From: Streptomyces aurantiogriseus
GTDB lineage: Bacteria > Actinomycetota > Actinomycetes > Streptomycetales > Streptomycetaceae
Assembly (NCBI RefSeq): GCF_014649375.1
Contig: NZ_BMSX01000022.1
Location: 1-64,000, forward strand
DNA: 64,000 bases
Direction of reading: 5' to 3'
Below the pieces are notes generated by a model, which did no database searches, was not told the DNA's origin, and saw only the letters and a program-made list of their open reading frames with translations. The translations under genes and the position numbers were made by a program. This document shows, in pieces, positions 50,387 to 59,888 of the stretch (position 1 is its first letter; each line of letters opens with the position of its first letter).

Positions 50387-51664
50387 GTGAATGTGACCGA
50401 TCTCGCATCAGCGGACGACCGGCGGAGACGGGGAAGGAGGAGCTCACAGGCGGTGCGCAGGAGTGCGGCGCTCGGGGTGGCACTGCTGTCCCTCCTGACG
50501 GTTCCGGCCCATGCCGCTTCCCCGGAACCGCGCCCCGCCGCGGCCTCCGTCGCGCTGGCGAAGCCCGACCTCGCGGGCCTGCGGAGCAGTCTCCGTACGG
50601 CGCTGAGCCAGGGTGCGCCCGGCGCGATGGCGCGCCTCGACGACCAGGGCACGGTCCACCAGGTGGCCGTAGGAGTCGCCGACCGGGGGACGGGCCGGGC
50701 GCTGACTACCGCCGACCGCTTCCGCATCGGCAGCGTCACCAAGACCTTCTCCGCCGTCGTCCTGCTGCAACTCGCCGACGAGGGCAGACTCAGCCTGGAC
50801 GCGCCGGTCAACCGGTACCTGCCGGGGCTCCTGCCCGACGACCGGATCACGGTCCGGCATGTGCTCAGCCACCGCAGCGGCCTGTACGACTACACCGACG
50901 ACCTGTTCGCGAGCAGCGTCTCCGGCTTCGAGGCCGTCCGCACCAAGGTCTTCACCTACCGTCAGCTGGTGGACCGCTCACTGCGCCACGCGCGCACCAC
51001 GGCCCCCGGCGGCGCCTACTCCTACTCCAACACCAACTTCGTCGTGGCGGGCATGCTCATCGAGACGCTCACCCGCCACCCCGTGCGCACCGAGTACCAG
51101 AACCGGATCATCGAGCCGCTGAAGCTGCGCGACACCTTCTACGTCCACCCGGACACCCAGATCCCCGGCCGCCACAGCCGCGGTTATCTCACCCCCGACG
51201 CCCCCGCCACGGCCCTGGTCGACGCGACCAGGCAGACCGTGTCCTGGGCGCAGAGCGCGGGCGCGCTCATCTCCAGCGCGCGGGACGTCAACACCTTCCT
51301 GTCGTCACTGCAGCGGGGCCGGCTGATGTCCGCCACGGGGCTGAAGCAGATGCGCCGGTGGGTCCCGGCGGGCACCAAGCAGGCGTACGGGCTGGGGCTG
51401 CGACGCCGCGACCTGTCCTGCGGGGTGTCCGTGTACGGGCACACGGGTGCCGTACAGGGCTACTACACGTACGCGTTCACGTCGCAGGACGGGCGGCGCA
51501 GTCTGACCGCGCTCGCGAACGCCTCCAACAACGCGCGCGTGCACAACGCGATGCTCCGCACGCTGGAGTCCGCGTTCTGCGGGACGGCAGCGGGGGCACG
51601 CAGGGGTGTGGTGCTGCCCTACGAGCGGGCCGAGGACATCGCTGCCGTGGGACGGCGCACCTGA
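50387..51664 (+). CDS. Secreted class C beta-lactamase-family serine hydrolase
   Basis: A 425-residue D-alanyl-D-alanine carboxypeptidase/esterase-like enzyme. Catalytic motifs are S116-x-x-K119 (SVTK), Y213-S-N and H352-T-G. A signal peptide with hydrophobic core ALGVALLSLLTVPAHAA is present, giving an exported enzyme. The start is uncertain: GTG 50387 has AAGG nine bases upstream and leaves an Arg-rich n-region; GTG 50453 would give an ideal short signal peptide but a 12-base spacer. TTG 50378 is also possible. Divergent from the M4 protease. Confidence 0.88.
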   Translation: MNVTDLASADDRRRRGRRSSQAVRRSAALGVALLSLLTVPAHAASPEPRPAAASVALAKPDLAGLRSSLRTALSQGAPGAMARLDDQGTVHQVAVGVADRGTGRALTTADRFRIGSVTKTFSAVVLLQLADEGRLSLDAPVNRYLPGLLPDDRITVRHVLSHRSGLYDYTDDLFASSVSGFEAVRTKVFTYRQLVDRSLRHARTTAPGGAYSYSNTNFVVAGMLIETLTRHPVRTEYQNRIIEPLKLRDTFYVHPDTQIPGRHSRGYLTPDAPATALVDATRQTVSWAQSAGALISSARDVNTFLSSLQRGRLMSATGLKQMRRWVPAGTKQAYGLGLRRRDLSCGVSVYGHTGAVQGYYTYAFTSQDGRRSLTALANASNNARVHNAMLRTLESAFCGTAAGARRGVVLPYERAEDIAAVGRRT

Positions 51665-51788
51665 CCTCGCAACCGGCGGACGGGCCGGCGGGGGCCGGCA
51701 GCGGCGGGAACCCGCCGGCCTTGTCGGCCGTTCTCCGGACAGACCCCCAGGCCCCACGGGGCCGGGACGACGACACCAGGGTGGCAGG

Positions 51789-53132
51789 ATGAACGAGTTG
51801 GTCCCCGGGGGCAACACGCCCCTCCCGGGCGGCGCCCTGGCCGTCCGGGTGCCCGGCCCCTTCGACGTCAGCGCGCTGGTCACGGACGACAGCGGCAAGG
51901 TCCGGGGCGACGGCGACTTCGTGTTCTACAACCAGCCGACGGCCCCGGGAGCCCGGCTCCAGGGCGACACGCTCACGCTGGACCCGGCCGGCCTGCGGGC
52001 CGGCGCCACCCGCGTCACGGTGGTGGTCAGCGCCGCCGAGCCGGGCACCCCACTGGCCCGCCTGCCCGCCCCCACCCTCCATGTCACCGACCCGCGCGGC
52101 CGCCCGCTCGCCCGGTTCGCGCCCCCACCCGCACAACAGGAGACGGTCCTGCTGCTGGCGGAGGTCTACCGACGAGGCGGAGGATGGAAGCTGCGGGCGC
52201 TCGGGCAGGGGTACGCGGACGGCCTGGCGGGCCTGGCACGGGACTTCGGGGTGGACGTCGTGGAGGACGAACCCACGCCGCCGTCCCGCCCCGCTCCCGC
52301 ACAGCCCTCCGCCCCCACCCTCTTCGTACAGCCCTCCACCCCGACCGCCGCCCCCGACCCGGACGACTTCCTCTCGCTGGTCAACCCCGCGCGGGCCACG
52401 GCCGGTTCCCCTCCCGTCTCCCTCGACGCCCGGCTGGTCTCCGCGGCCCGGTCGCATGCCGCCGCCATGGCCGCGGCCGGGCGGCTCGGCGGCGAAGGAC
52501 GGGACGGCGTCTCGGTCCACCAGCGAGTCACGGCCGCCGGATTCCAGTACCTCGCCGTGGGCGAGCACCTGGTCTCCGGGCCCCGCACACCCGCCGCGTT
52601 CGTCGCGTACTGCCTGCGCACCGACCGGCCCCGGCGCACGCTCCAGGACCCGGTGTTCACACACGTCGGCCTCGCGCAGGTCAGGGACGAGCGCTCCGGC
52701 GACATGTACTGGACCGCCCTGTGGGCGAGCCCGCTCACACCGGGCGGGCTGGCCCGGACGGAGGCGGAGGTCGTCGACCTCACCAACCGGGAGCGGGCGC
52801 GGTCCGGACTGCGCCCGCTCGCCGTCGACCCGCTGCTCGCCACGGCCGCGCGGGCGCACAGCGCGGACATGGTGGCGCGCTCCTTCTACTCCCATACCTC
52901 GCCCGAGGGCGGCCAGCCGTGGGACCGCGCCGCGGCGGCGGGGTCCACCCGGCGGACGATCGGCGAGAACATCGCCTGCGGCCAGCGTTCCCCCGCGGAG
53001 GTGGTGGAGGGCTGGATGAACAGCCCCGGTCACCGCGCCAACATCCTCAGACCCGCCTTCACCCACATCGGCGTCGGCTTCGCGGGCGGCGGCCCGGCGG
53101 GCACGTACTGGACACAGCTCTTCGGCGCCTGA
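51789..53132 (+). CDS. TerD-like domain fused to two CAP domains
   Basis: A 447-residue protein. Residues about 1-155 are TerD-like (ELVPGGNTPLPGGALAVRV, then DFVFYNQPTAPG, then LLLAEVYRRGGGWKLRALGQGY), the stress/tellurite-resistance fold. A Pro-rich linker follows, then a degenerate CAP/SCP domain (about 200-315) and a full CAP domain (about 325-447) with SFYSHTSPEGGQPWDRA, IGENIACGQ and GWMNSPGHRANIL. CAP domains are usually secreted, yet there is no signal peptide. ATG 51789 follows AGGGTGG. No operon partner. Confidence 0.88.
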   Translation: MNELVPGGNTPLPGGALAVRVPGPFDVSALVTDDSGKVRGDGDFVFYNQPTAPGARLQGDTLTLDPAGLRAGATRVTVVVSAAEPGTPLARLPAPTLHVTDPRGRPLARFAPPPAQQETVLLLAEVYRRGGGWKLRALGQGYADGLAGLARDFGVDVVEDEPTPPSRPAPAQPSAPTLFVQPSTPTAAPDPDDFLSLVNPARATAGSPPVSLDARLVSAARSHAAAMAAAGRLGGEGRDGVSVHQRVTAAGFQYLAVGEHLVSGPRTPAAFVAYCLRTDRPRRTLQDPVFTHVGLAQVRDERSGDMYWTALWASPLTPGGLARTEAEVVDLTNRERARSGLRPLAVDPLLATAARAHSADMVARSFYSHTSPEGGQPWDRAAAAGSTRRTIGENIACGQRSPAEVVEGWMNSPGHRANILRPAFTHIGVGFAGGGPAGTYWTQLFGA

Positions 53133-53294
53133 CGCTCCGTCGGCCCCCTGTTTCCGGTGCGGCGCGATCCCTGACGGTGCCTCGGCCTCGCTGGCCACGC
53201 TCCCTGTTGCCCTGCCCGCAGTTGACCTTGACCGCGCCGCACGACAGGGTGCGAAGCGGTGCGCCGGGACGGGCGTGCCGGAAAGGTGGTCGTC

Positions 53295-54254
53295 TTGATC
53301 GGCATCTCGGACATCGAAGCCGCGGCGGAGCGGATCGCCGGGCACGTCGTCCGCACCCCGACTCTCCCCAGCCCCGGGCTCTCCACGCTGCTCGGCGCCC
53401 CCGTCACCGTCAAGCTGGAGTTGCTCCAGCGCACCGGCTCCTTCAAGGCGCGCGGAGCCACCGCGAAGCTGCTCTCGCTCGGCGAGGCCGAGCGGGCGGC
53501 CGGCGTGGTGGCGGTCAGCGGCGGGAACCACGGGATCGCCGTGGCGGTCATGGCCGCCGCCCTCGACGTCAAGGCCACGGTGGTCATGCCGCGTTCGGCG
53601 CCCGTCCGGGCCGTGCAGCTCGCCGAGGAGGCCGGCGCGTCGGTACGGCTGACGGACGGCATGGACACCGCCTTCTCGCTGGTGACCCGGTTGCGGGACG
53701 AGGGGCTGACGCTGCTCCATCCCTTCGACGATCCGGTGGTCGTCGCCGGTCAGGGTACGGTCGGGCTGGAGTTCGCCGCCGACGCCGGGGAGTTGACGGA
53801 CGTCCTGGTCAGCGTCGGGGGCGGCGGGCTGATCTCCGGTGTCGCGGCGGCCCTGCGGGACCGCCGGCCGGGCGTGCGGGTCTGGGGCGTGGAGACCGAG
53901 GGCGCGGAGGCCATGTCCGAGGCGCTGGCTGCGGGCGGGCCGGTGCCGGTGAAGCTGTCGTCCATCTCCTCCACGCTCAGCGCGCCCGCGGTCTCGCAGC
54001 TGACGTACGACCATGTGTCCGCGCTGGTGACCGAGGTGCTCGTGGTGCCGGACCGGGAGGCGGTGCGGGGTTGTGTGGAGCTCGCCGAGCACGCCAAGGT
54101 GTGGACCGAGCCGGCCGCCGGGTGTCTGCTTCCGGCGGCCCGGCGCGTCCTGGAGCGGGTCGGGGACGGGGCCCGGCTGGGACTGGTCGTCTGCGGCGGC
54201 AATGCGACGACGACGGACATGTCGTCCTGGGTCGAGCAATTCGGGCTGCGGTGA
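53295..54254 (+). CDS. PLP-dependent threonine/serine dehydratase-family enzyme
   Basis: A 319-residue fold-type II PLP enzyme like catabolic threonine dehydratase or serine racemase. The cofactor Lys is K51 in QRTGSFKARGA, the substrate loop is SGGNHG, the phosphate-binding loop is SVGGGGLISG and the C-terminal CGGN faces PLP. There is no ACT regulatory domain. A TTG start at 53295 fits GGAAAGG eight bases upstream; GTG 53286 or GTG 53259 are in-frame alternatives. Preceded by the TerD-CAP gene after a 162-base spacer with no recognised feature. Confidence 0.88.
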   Translation: MIGISDIEAAAERIAGHVVRTPTLPSPGLSTLLGAPVTVKLELLQRTGSFKARGATAKLLSLGEAERAAGVVAVSGGNHGIAVAVMAAALDVKATVVMPRSAPVRAVQLAEEAGASVRLTDGMDTAFSLVTRLRDEGLTLLHPFDDPVVVAGQGTVGLEFAADAGELTDVLVSVGGGGLISGVAAALRDRRPGVRVWGVETEGAEAMSEALAAGGPVPVKLSSISSTLSAPAVSQLTYDHVSALVTEVLVVPDREAVRGCVELAEHAKVWTEPAAGCLLPAARRVLERVGDGARLGLVVCGGNATTTDMSSWVEQFGLR

Positions 54255-54517
54255 GAAAGGAAAAATCTTCCCTGAGGCCTCCGCCGGGAAATTGACGGCT
54301 CCCGTCGGAGGGCTCGTCCGAAGGCACCTCAGAGGCGTTTACCGCTGGTTACACCGCAGGACGACCCCCGGTAATTTGTTTTCCTCGCACATATGCTCGG
54401 CGTTCTTGAATGAAAGACAGGAATCGCAACGGAGTTGCCGATCCCTTGAACGGATCCCCTCTCGGCGGTCGTACCACTGGGAAAGGTGAGCAGCCGGGGG
54501 TTCAGCGAGGGATGACC

Positions 54518-56152
54518 ATGGTCAAGGCGCACGTCTCCACGCACGAGTTCGTCGCCGGGCGGTACCGGCTCCTCGATGTCGTCCATCAGGAGACGAACCG
54601 GGTCAGCTGGTACGGGGAGGACGTCGAGGATGCGCGGCCGTGTCTGGTCACCCGCATCGGGCTGCCCGTCGGCCAGAGCGCGGAGGACGCGGGGCAGGCC
54701 GCCGACCGCGTGCTGCGCATGTCCGAGACGATGGCGCAGGTGTGCCCCGGCCGGGTCGCCACGGTGCTCGACGCCGTGCCGGAGGAGGGTTCCCTGTGGA
54801 TCGTCACCGAGTGGATCGACGGGCTGCCGCTCGGTCAGCTCCTCGAGCAGAAAGGCGGTTTCAGGCCCTCCCGGGCGGCGGCGATCGGGCTGGAACTGCT
54901 GGACGTGCTGGAGGCGGCGCACGGCGAGGGCATCACCCACGGGGAGCTGAGTCCCGGCCAGGTGTTCGTGCGGGCGCGCGGCCCGGTCGTCGTCACCGGC
55001 TTCGGACTCGCGGGCGCGACGCTCGCTCCGCGCCTGGCGGCCCCCGCGTACGCCTCTCCCGAGCAGGCCCGGAACGAGCGGATCGGGCCCGCGGCCGACC
55101 TGTGGGCGCTGGGCGCGATCCTCTACACGATGGTCGAGGGGCGGCCCCCGTACCGGGACCGGGACCGGCCGGAGACCACGCTGAAGGGCGTGGACCGGCT
55201 GCCGTTGCGGACGCCGCTGCGGGCCGGTCCGCTGGGCCCGACGGTGCAGGGGCTGTTGCGCAAGGACTCGCGGGAGCGGCTGACCCGGCCGGTCGTGCGG
55301 CAGGCCCTCACCCGTGTCCTGGACGAGGACCCGGACCTGGTGCCCGCGCCGCGGATGCGGCGGGCGGTCGCGGTCACCCGGCTCGCCGCTCCCCCGTGGA
55401 GCGGGCGGGCGATGGTGGCCGGGACGGCGCTGGCCGTCGTCACGGTGGCGGTCGCCGCGCTCACCGCGACCGGCCAACTGCCCGGCACCGAGGAAACGGC
55501 GTCCGGCGGCGCCCAGGCCCGTCCCTCCGCGTCCCCGACCCCGACCGGCGACGACGTCGGCGACAGAGTGACGGACACGCCGGCCCCGACGCCCACCGCC
55601 ACCGTCACTCCGTCGTCCCCCGCGGCGTCACCGAGCCCCTCGGCCCCCTCTCCCTCCCCCTCCGCCACGGCCCCCGCCGACGCCCTGCCGGCCGGCTTCC
55701 GCGTCTACCGCGCGCCCGAGGGCTTCTCCGTCGCCCTCCCCGACGGCTGGAAGCGGCTGGACACCTCGCGCAGCTCCGACCTCGCCTACCGCATCACCTT
55801 CGGGGCGGCCGGCGACCCGCGCACGCTCGCGATCACCTACAGCGAACGCCTCGGCCCGGACCCGGTGGCCGTCTGGCGTGACACCGTCGAGCCCGGTCTG
55901 CGCCAGGCGTACGGCTTCCGGCGCATCGGTGAGATCGAGGCGACGACGTACCAGGGATACAAGGCGGCCGACATGGAGTGGCTCGTCGACGACGACGGCA
56001 CGCGCATGCGCACGTTCGGCCGTGGCTTCCTCCTCGGCGGGAACCGGGGTTTCTCGCTGCGCTGGTCGACGCCCGCCGCGGACTGGGAGAAGGCCGCGAA
56101 CCAGCAGGCCCTGACGACGTTCCTGAAGACCTTCCGGCCCGGCTCAGACTGA
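54518..56152 (+). CDS. Membrane pseudokinase (degenerate Ser/Thr protein kinase)
   Basis: A 544-residue protein. Residues about 10-265 form a protein-kinase fold missing its catalytic set: the ATP Lys is R46 (LVTRIGL), HRD is H141-G-E143, the DFG Asp is G161 (GFGLA), the glycine loop is VVHQETNRV, and the loop Asn is Gln. APAYASPEQ and LWALGAILYTMVEG are kept. A TM helix (AMVAGTALAVVTVAVAALTA) and a Ser/Thr/Pro linker lead to an extracellular domain (PAGFRVYRAPEGFSVALPDG). ATG 54518 has GAGGG six bases upstream; ATG 54512 and 54410 are alternatives. Confidence 0.88.
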   Translation: MVKAHVSTHEFVAGRYRLLDVVHQETNRVSWYGEDVEDARPCLVTRIGLPVGQSAEDAGQAADRVLRMSETMAQVCPGRVATVLDAVPEEGSLWIVTEWIDGLPLGQLLEQKGGFRPSRAAAIGLELLDVLEAAHGEGITHGELSPGQVFVRARGPVVVTGFGLAGATLAPRLAAPAYASPEQARNERIGPAADLWALGAILYTMVEGRPPYRDRDRPETTLKGVDRLPLRTPLRAGPLGPTVQGLLRKDSRERLTRPVVRQALTRVLDEDPDLVPAPRMRRAVAVTRLAAPPWSGRAMVAGTALAVVTVAVAALTATGQLPGTEETASGGAQARPSASPTPTGDDVGDRVTDTPAPTPTATVTPSSPAASPSPSAPSPSPSATAPADALPAGFRVYRAPEGFSVALPDGWKRLDTSRSSDLAYRITFGAAGDPRTLAITYSERLGPDPVAVWRDTVEPGLRQAYGFRRIGEIEATTYQGYKAADMEWLVDDDGTRMRTFGRGFLLGGNRGFSLRWSTPAADWEKAANQQALTTFLKTFRPGSD

Positions 56153-57586
56153 CGGGCGTGGCGCCCGCAGCGAGCGCAGCGGCCCGCCGTGCAGCGGCTC
56201 GGTGGCCCAGCGCGCGGTGAAGGTCCGCCCGGCGAGGGAGCACGTCACCCGCAGCCGGTGCGGGGTCTCCAGGAACATGATGTCCACGGCAAGGGTGTCG
56301 CCGTCGGTCCAGCCGCCGCTCACCGCGGTCGGCACCGGCTCCTCGGCCACGCTCCAGCCGCCGGAGTCCAGGCGCACGTCCAGCCGGTCGCCCTCCTCGA
56401 CGAGGGTCAGCGTCCAGCCGTCCGCGTCCGCCGTGACGGCGGCGCCGGTCAGGCTCGGCTGCTCGGCGCGGACACCGCCCTGCGGAGTGAACTCCGCTGC
56501 CGACCACTCCCCTGCCCGGTCCGGCGGCGCGGGCTTGCCGGGGGCCGGCGGCAGGGCGAGGCGCGTCAGCCGGTCGGCGAGGGCCGTGTCGGCGGCTTCG
56601 CGGCCGGTCAACGGCCCCGGCCGGAACGCCGGCAGCAGGTGCTGCCAGACCAGCTCCAGCAGGCCCTGCATGTCGCCGGTCGCCGCCGTCGTGGCGATGA
56701 CGGCGTCCTGCTCGGGCAGGACGAGACAGAACTGGCCGTAGGCCCCGTCGCCCCGGTAGCCGTGCCGCGACCGCCAGAACTGGAAGCCGTACCCCTGCGC
56801 CCAGTCCGGCCACCCGGCGTTTACCGTGGTGCCCGCCGTCGGAACGTGCGCGCGGACCGCCTCGGCGACCCACTCCCGCGACAGCACCCGCTTCCCCTCC
56901 CACACGCTCTCGCGCAGGTACAGCAGGCCGAGCCGGGCGATCGCGTCGGTCGTCCCGTGCAGGCCGCTGAATCCCAGCTCGCGGCCGTGCCAGGTCAGCC
57001 ACGCGACCTCGCCGATGCCGAGCGGATCAAGCAGACGCGGCCGCAGGTAGTCGGTGAGCGACTGGCCGGTGACCCGCTGGAGAATCGTGGCGAGGGTGTA
57101 GGTGGCGGGCTGGTTGTAGGCGAACACCGTGCCGGGGTCGCGCTCCGGCGGCAGCAGCAGAAAGCCGCGGACCACCTCGTCCGGGTCCAGCGCGGCCGCC
57201 CGTTCGTAGGTCTCGTCCTCGTGCCCGCTCGCCATCGACGCCACGTGCCGCACCCGCATCGCCCGGCTGCGCGGGTCGGTGATGTCGGCCTCGAACTCCG
57301 GGAAGTACGAGATCACCGGGTCGTCGAGTCCGATCAGTCCCTCGGCGACGGCGAACCCGGCAGCCGTGGCCGTGAAGCTCTTGCTGAGCGAGTACAGCAG
57401 ATGGAGGCGTTCGGGGGCGTACGGCGCCCACCAGCCGGCGGCGACGACGTGGTCGTGCCGCAGGATCATCAGGCTGTGCAGCTCGATGTGCTCGGCCGCG
57501 TCGACGGCGTCGAGGAAGGCGAGGACGCCGGAGGCGTCGACACCCTGGGCGGACGGAGTACTCGAAGGCAGCGGGCGCGCACTCAT
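56144..57586 (-). CDS. Cytoplasmic beta-lactamase-family serine hydrolase
   Basis: A 480-residue class C-like serine hydrolase. The nucleophile motif is YSLSKSF (S-x-x-K); FAYNQPATYTLATIL has the Tyr-x-Asn-like position; the C-terminal third motif is not a clear KTG but GDGAYGQF fits several members. There is an added C-terminal beta domain (about 360-480). No signal peptide is seen, so it is probably intracellular. ATG 57586 has AAGGA eight bases upstream. Its 3' end overlaps the convergent pseudokinase stop by nine bases. Confidence 0.86.
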   Translation of the reverse strand: MSARPLPSSTPSAQGVDASGVLAFLDAVDAAEHIELHSLMILRHDHVVAAGWWAPYAPERLHLLYSLSKSFTATAAGFAVAEGLIGLDDPVISYFPEFEADITDPRSRAMRVRHVASMASGHEDETYERAAALDPDEVVRGFLLLPPERDPGTVFAYNQPATYTLATILQRVTGQSLTDYLRPRLLDPLGIGEVAWLTWHGRELGFSGLHGTTDAIARLGLLYLRESVWEGKRVLSREWVAEAVRAHVPTAGTTVNAGWPDWAQGYGFQFWRSRHGYRGDGAYGQFCLVLPEQDAVIATTAATGDMQGLLELVWQHLLPAFRPGPLTGREAADTALADRLTRLALPPAPGKPAPPDRAGEWSAAEFTPQGGVRAEQPSLTGAAVTADADGWTLTLVEEGDRLDVRLDSGGWSVAEEPVPTAVSGGWTDGDTLAVDIMFLETPHRLRVTCSLAGRTFTARWATEPLHGGPLRSLRAPRPSV

Positions 57587-57681
57587 GCCCGCATCCTTCC
57601 CCGTGGACCGAAAGCCCATCGACCGGTTTTGTCGCGCCGCCCCGCCGGTTTCCTCCCCTGCCCGCCGGGGACTCGGCACGC

Positions 57682-58653
57682 ATGGTGCGAATCGGATACA
57701 CGATGATGACCGAACAGGCCGGCCCTCGTGAACTGGTCGACCATCTGGTACGGGCCGAGGAGACCGGGTTCGACTTCTCGGTGACGTCGGACCACTACTT
57801 TCCGTGGCTGCGTTCGCAGGGCCACGCGCCCTACGCGTGGAGTGTGCTGGGCGCGGCCGCGCAGGCGACGTCCCGCATTCCGCTGATGACGTACGTGACG
57901 TGCCCGACCGTCCGCTACCACCCGGCGATCGTCGCGCAGAAGGCGGCGACGGTGCAGTTGCTGTCGGAGGGCCGCTTCCGGCTCGGGCTGGGCTCCGGGG
58001 AGAACCTCAACGAGCACGTGGTGGGCGGTGGTTGGCCCTCCGTGGACGTCCGGCACGAGATGCTCGAGGAGGCCGTGGAGATCATCCGCGCGCTCTTCGA
58101 GGGCGGGCATGTGACACGGCACGGCACGCACTTCGACGTGGAGTCGGCGCGACTGTGGGACCTGCCCGACGAGCCGCCCGAGATCGGCATCGCCGTCTCG
58201 GGGGAGCAGTCGTGCAGGATCGCGGGCCGGCTCGCCGATCTGGTGATCGCCACCGAGCCCAAGTCGGGCCTGCTGGAGGCGTTCGACCGGCACGGCGGCT
58301 CGGGCAAACCGCGCGTGGGCCAACTCCCGGTCTGCTACGACCCCGACCGGGAGACGGCGGTGAAGCGGGCGCACGCGCAGTTCCGCTGGTTCGGCAGCGG
58401 CTGGAAGGTGAACTCCGAACTGCCGCATCCGGACTCCTTCGAGTCGGCGACCCAGTTCGTGACCCCCGACGACGTCGCCTCCTCGATTCCGTGCGGGGAC
58501 GACCCGGACGACTTCGTCGAGGCCGTACGGCCGTACGCGGAGGCCGGGTTCACCGAAATCGCCCTGGTGCAGATCGGCGGCGACTCGCAACCGGCGTATC
58601 TGGACTGGTCGGAGAAGACGCTGCTGCCCGCGCTGCGCGACGCGTTCGGCTGA
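57682..58653 (+). CDS. F420-dependent LLM-class oxidoreductase
   Basis: A 323-residue TIM-barrel enzyme of the F420-type (TIGR03557/Fgd-like) group. It begins IGYTMMTEQAGPRELVDH, SDHYFPWL carries the family His, and RFRLGLGSGENLNEHVVGGGWPS is the F420-contact loop. It probably oxidises or reduces a substrate with coenzyme F420; the substrate is not known. No convincing ribosome site precedes ATG 57682. Divergent from the serine hydrolase with a 95-base spacer. Confidence 0.88.
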   Translation: MVRIGYTMMTEQAGPRELVDHLVRAEETGFDFSVTSDHYFPWLRSQGHAPYAWSVLGAAAQATSRIPLMTYVTCPTVRYHPAIVAQKAATVQLLSEGRFRLGLGSGENLNEHVVGGGWPSVDVRHEMLEEAVEIIRALFEGGHVTRHGTHFDVESARLWDLPDEPPEIGIAVSGEQSCRIAGRLADLVIATEPKSGLLEAFDRHGGSGKPRVGQLPVCYDPDRETAVKRAHAQFRWFGSGWKVNSELPHPDSFESATQFVTPDDVASSIPCGDDPDDFVEAVRPYAEAGFTEIALVQIGGDSQPAYLDWSEKTLLPALRDAFG

Positions 58654-58775
58654 CGCGGCCGGCGGGAGGGGGCTCGGTCCTGTCCGGCCGTCGCCGACGG
58701 GTCCCCTAGGCTGCTGGTCTGCACGCTCGCATTCCCGAGTCGTGTGTTCCAGCAGTCTGTACAGGAGAGTCATCC

Positions 58776-59810
58776 GTGACCCTTGCGATCGACCCGTCCG
58801 AGACGTCCGCCGACCCGTCCCCCGCGCCCCTGTCCGACCTCGTGGCGCGGGACGCGCGCGAGTTCGGCGTCTACGCGCGGACCGGCGGGTGGGCCTTCGG
58901 GCTGATGGTGGCGCGCAGCGTCCGGCCGGGCGGGCAGAGCGCGGACGAGACGCCGAAGGTGTCGGCGAAGGAGTTCGCCGAACTGGCCGGCTGCTCCCCC
59001 GAGCGCGTCATGCGCTACTACAAGGCCTGGGACCGGGCCGCCGACGACGGTCTCGTCCCGCACTTCGAGGAGCTGGCCCCGGGGCAGCAGGTGGAGCTGC
59101 CGGACGCCGACGTCTGGCTGACGTACTACGTCTCCCGCTCCAGCGCCACCTCCGAGCGCGGCACCGCGATCACGGAGGCCGCCGAGGCGGAGGGCATCCG
59201 GCCGACCAAGGCGCTGGAGGTCGCGGAGAACCCCACGGCCCTGCGCGCGGCGATCCTCGCCGACCCCTCCACGGCCCGGGCGGCCCGCGCCGCGCTGCTG
59301 GACCGCATCAAGGAGGACCCGGAGCTGCAGACCGAGCTGGCGCGCGACGTCGTGCGCACCGACGACCTGAAGAAGGCCGTCGCCAGCGAGAGCCGCTCGG
59401 CCGACCGTATCGGCTACGTCCGCCAGATCGCCGAGTCCGGGCAGATCAGGACGCCCGCGGGTCAGACCGTCGACGCGCCCGTCGCACTGCGCCAGGAGGC
59501 CGAGCGCCACCTGTCGCTCATCGACGAGCTGGACGAGGGCGAGGACGCCGGCGAGTGGGCGAGCGAGGCCTACGACACGCTGAAGAGCCTTGTCGTGGAG
59601 GCCGTGGAGGCCGACCCCGAGCTGCGGGTGCAGGAGCAGCGCACGAAGTTCTACAGCAGCCTCCAGAAGGCGACGAAGGCGTTCGAGGAACTGACCTTCG
59701 ACGACGCCCAGGACTTCTACGAGGACGACATGGTCCAGCAGTTGGAGGAGCTTCAGCAGGCGATCGGCAGCTGCATCACGGCGCTGCGCGGAGCCCGGGG
59801 CACGCACTGA
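58776..59810 (+). CDS. Conserved hypothetical protein with HTH-like segment
   Basis: A 344-residue acidic, almost wholly helical soluble protein. Around residues 65-95 is a possible HTH (VSAKEFAELAGCSPERVMRY, then YKAWDRAADDGLVP). The rest has charged helices such as EDPELQTELARDVVRTDDLKK and a C-terminal Glu/Gln-rich helix. I recognise no named family; a DNA-binding or nucleoid-associated role is a guess. GTG 58776 has AGGAGAG eight bases upstream. A TAGGCT hexamer at 58707-58712 could be its -10. Confidence 0.75.
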   Translation: MTLAIDPSETSADPSPAPLSDLVARDAREFGVYARTGGWAFGLMVARSVRPGGQSADETPKVSAKEFAELAGCSPERVMRYYKAWDRAADDGLVPHFEELAPGQQVELPDADVWLTYYVSRSSATSERGTAITEAAEAEGIRPTKALEVAENPTALRAAILADPSTARAARAALLDRIKEDPELQTELARDVVRTDDLKKAVASESRSADRIGYVRQIAESGQIRTPAGQTVDAPVALRQEAERHLSLIDELDEGEDAGEWASEAYDTLKSLVVEAVEADPELRVQEQRTKFYSSLQKATKAFEELTFDDAQDFYEDDMVQQLEELQQAIGSCITALRGARGTH

Positions 59811-59888
59811 GCGCCCGGCCGGGCGGGCGCTGAGGAGCGCCGGCTCCCGACGGCTGCACGGCTGTGGACCTCACCGCCTTCGCCGCGC

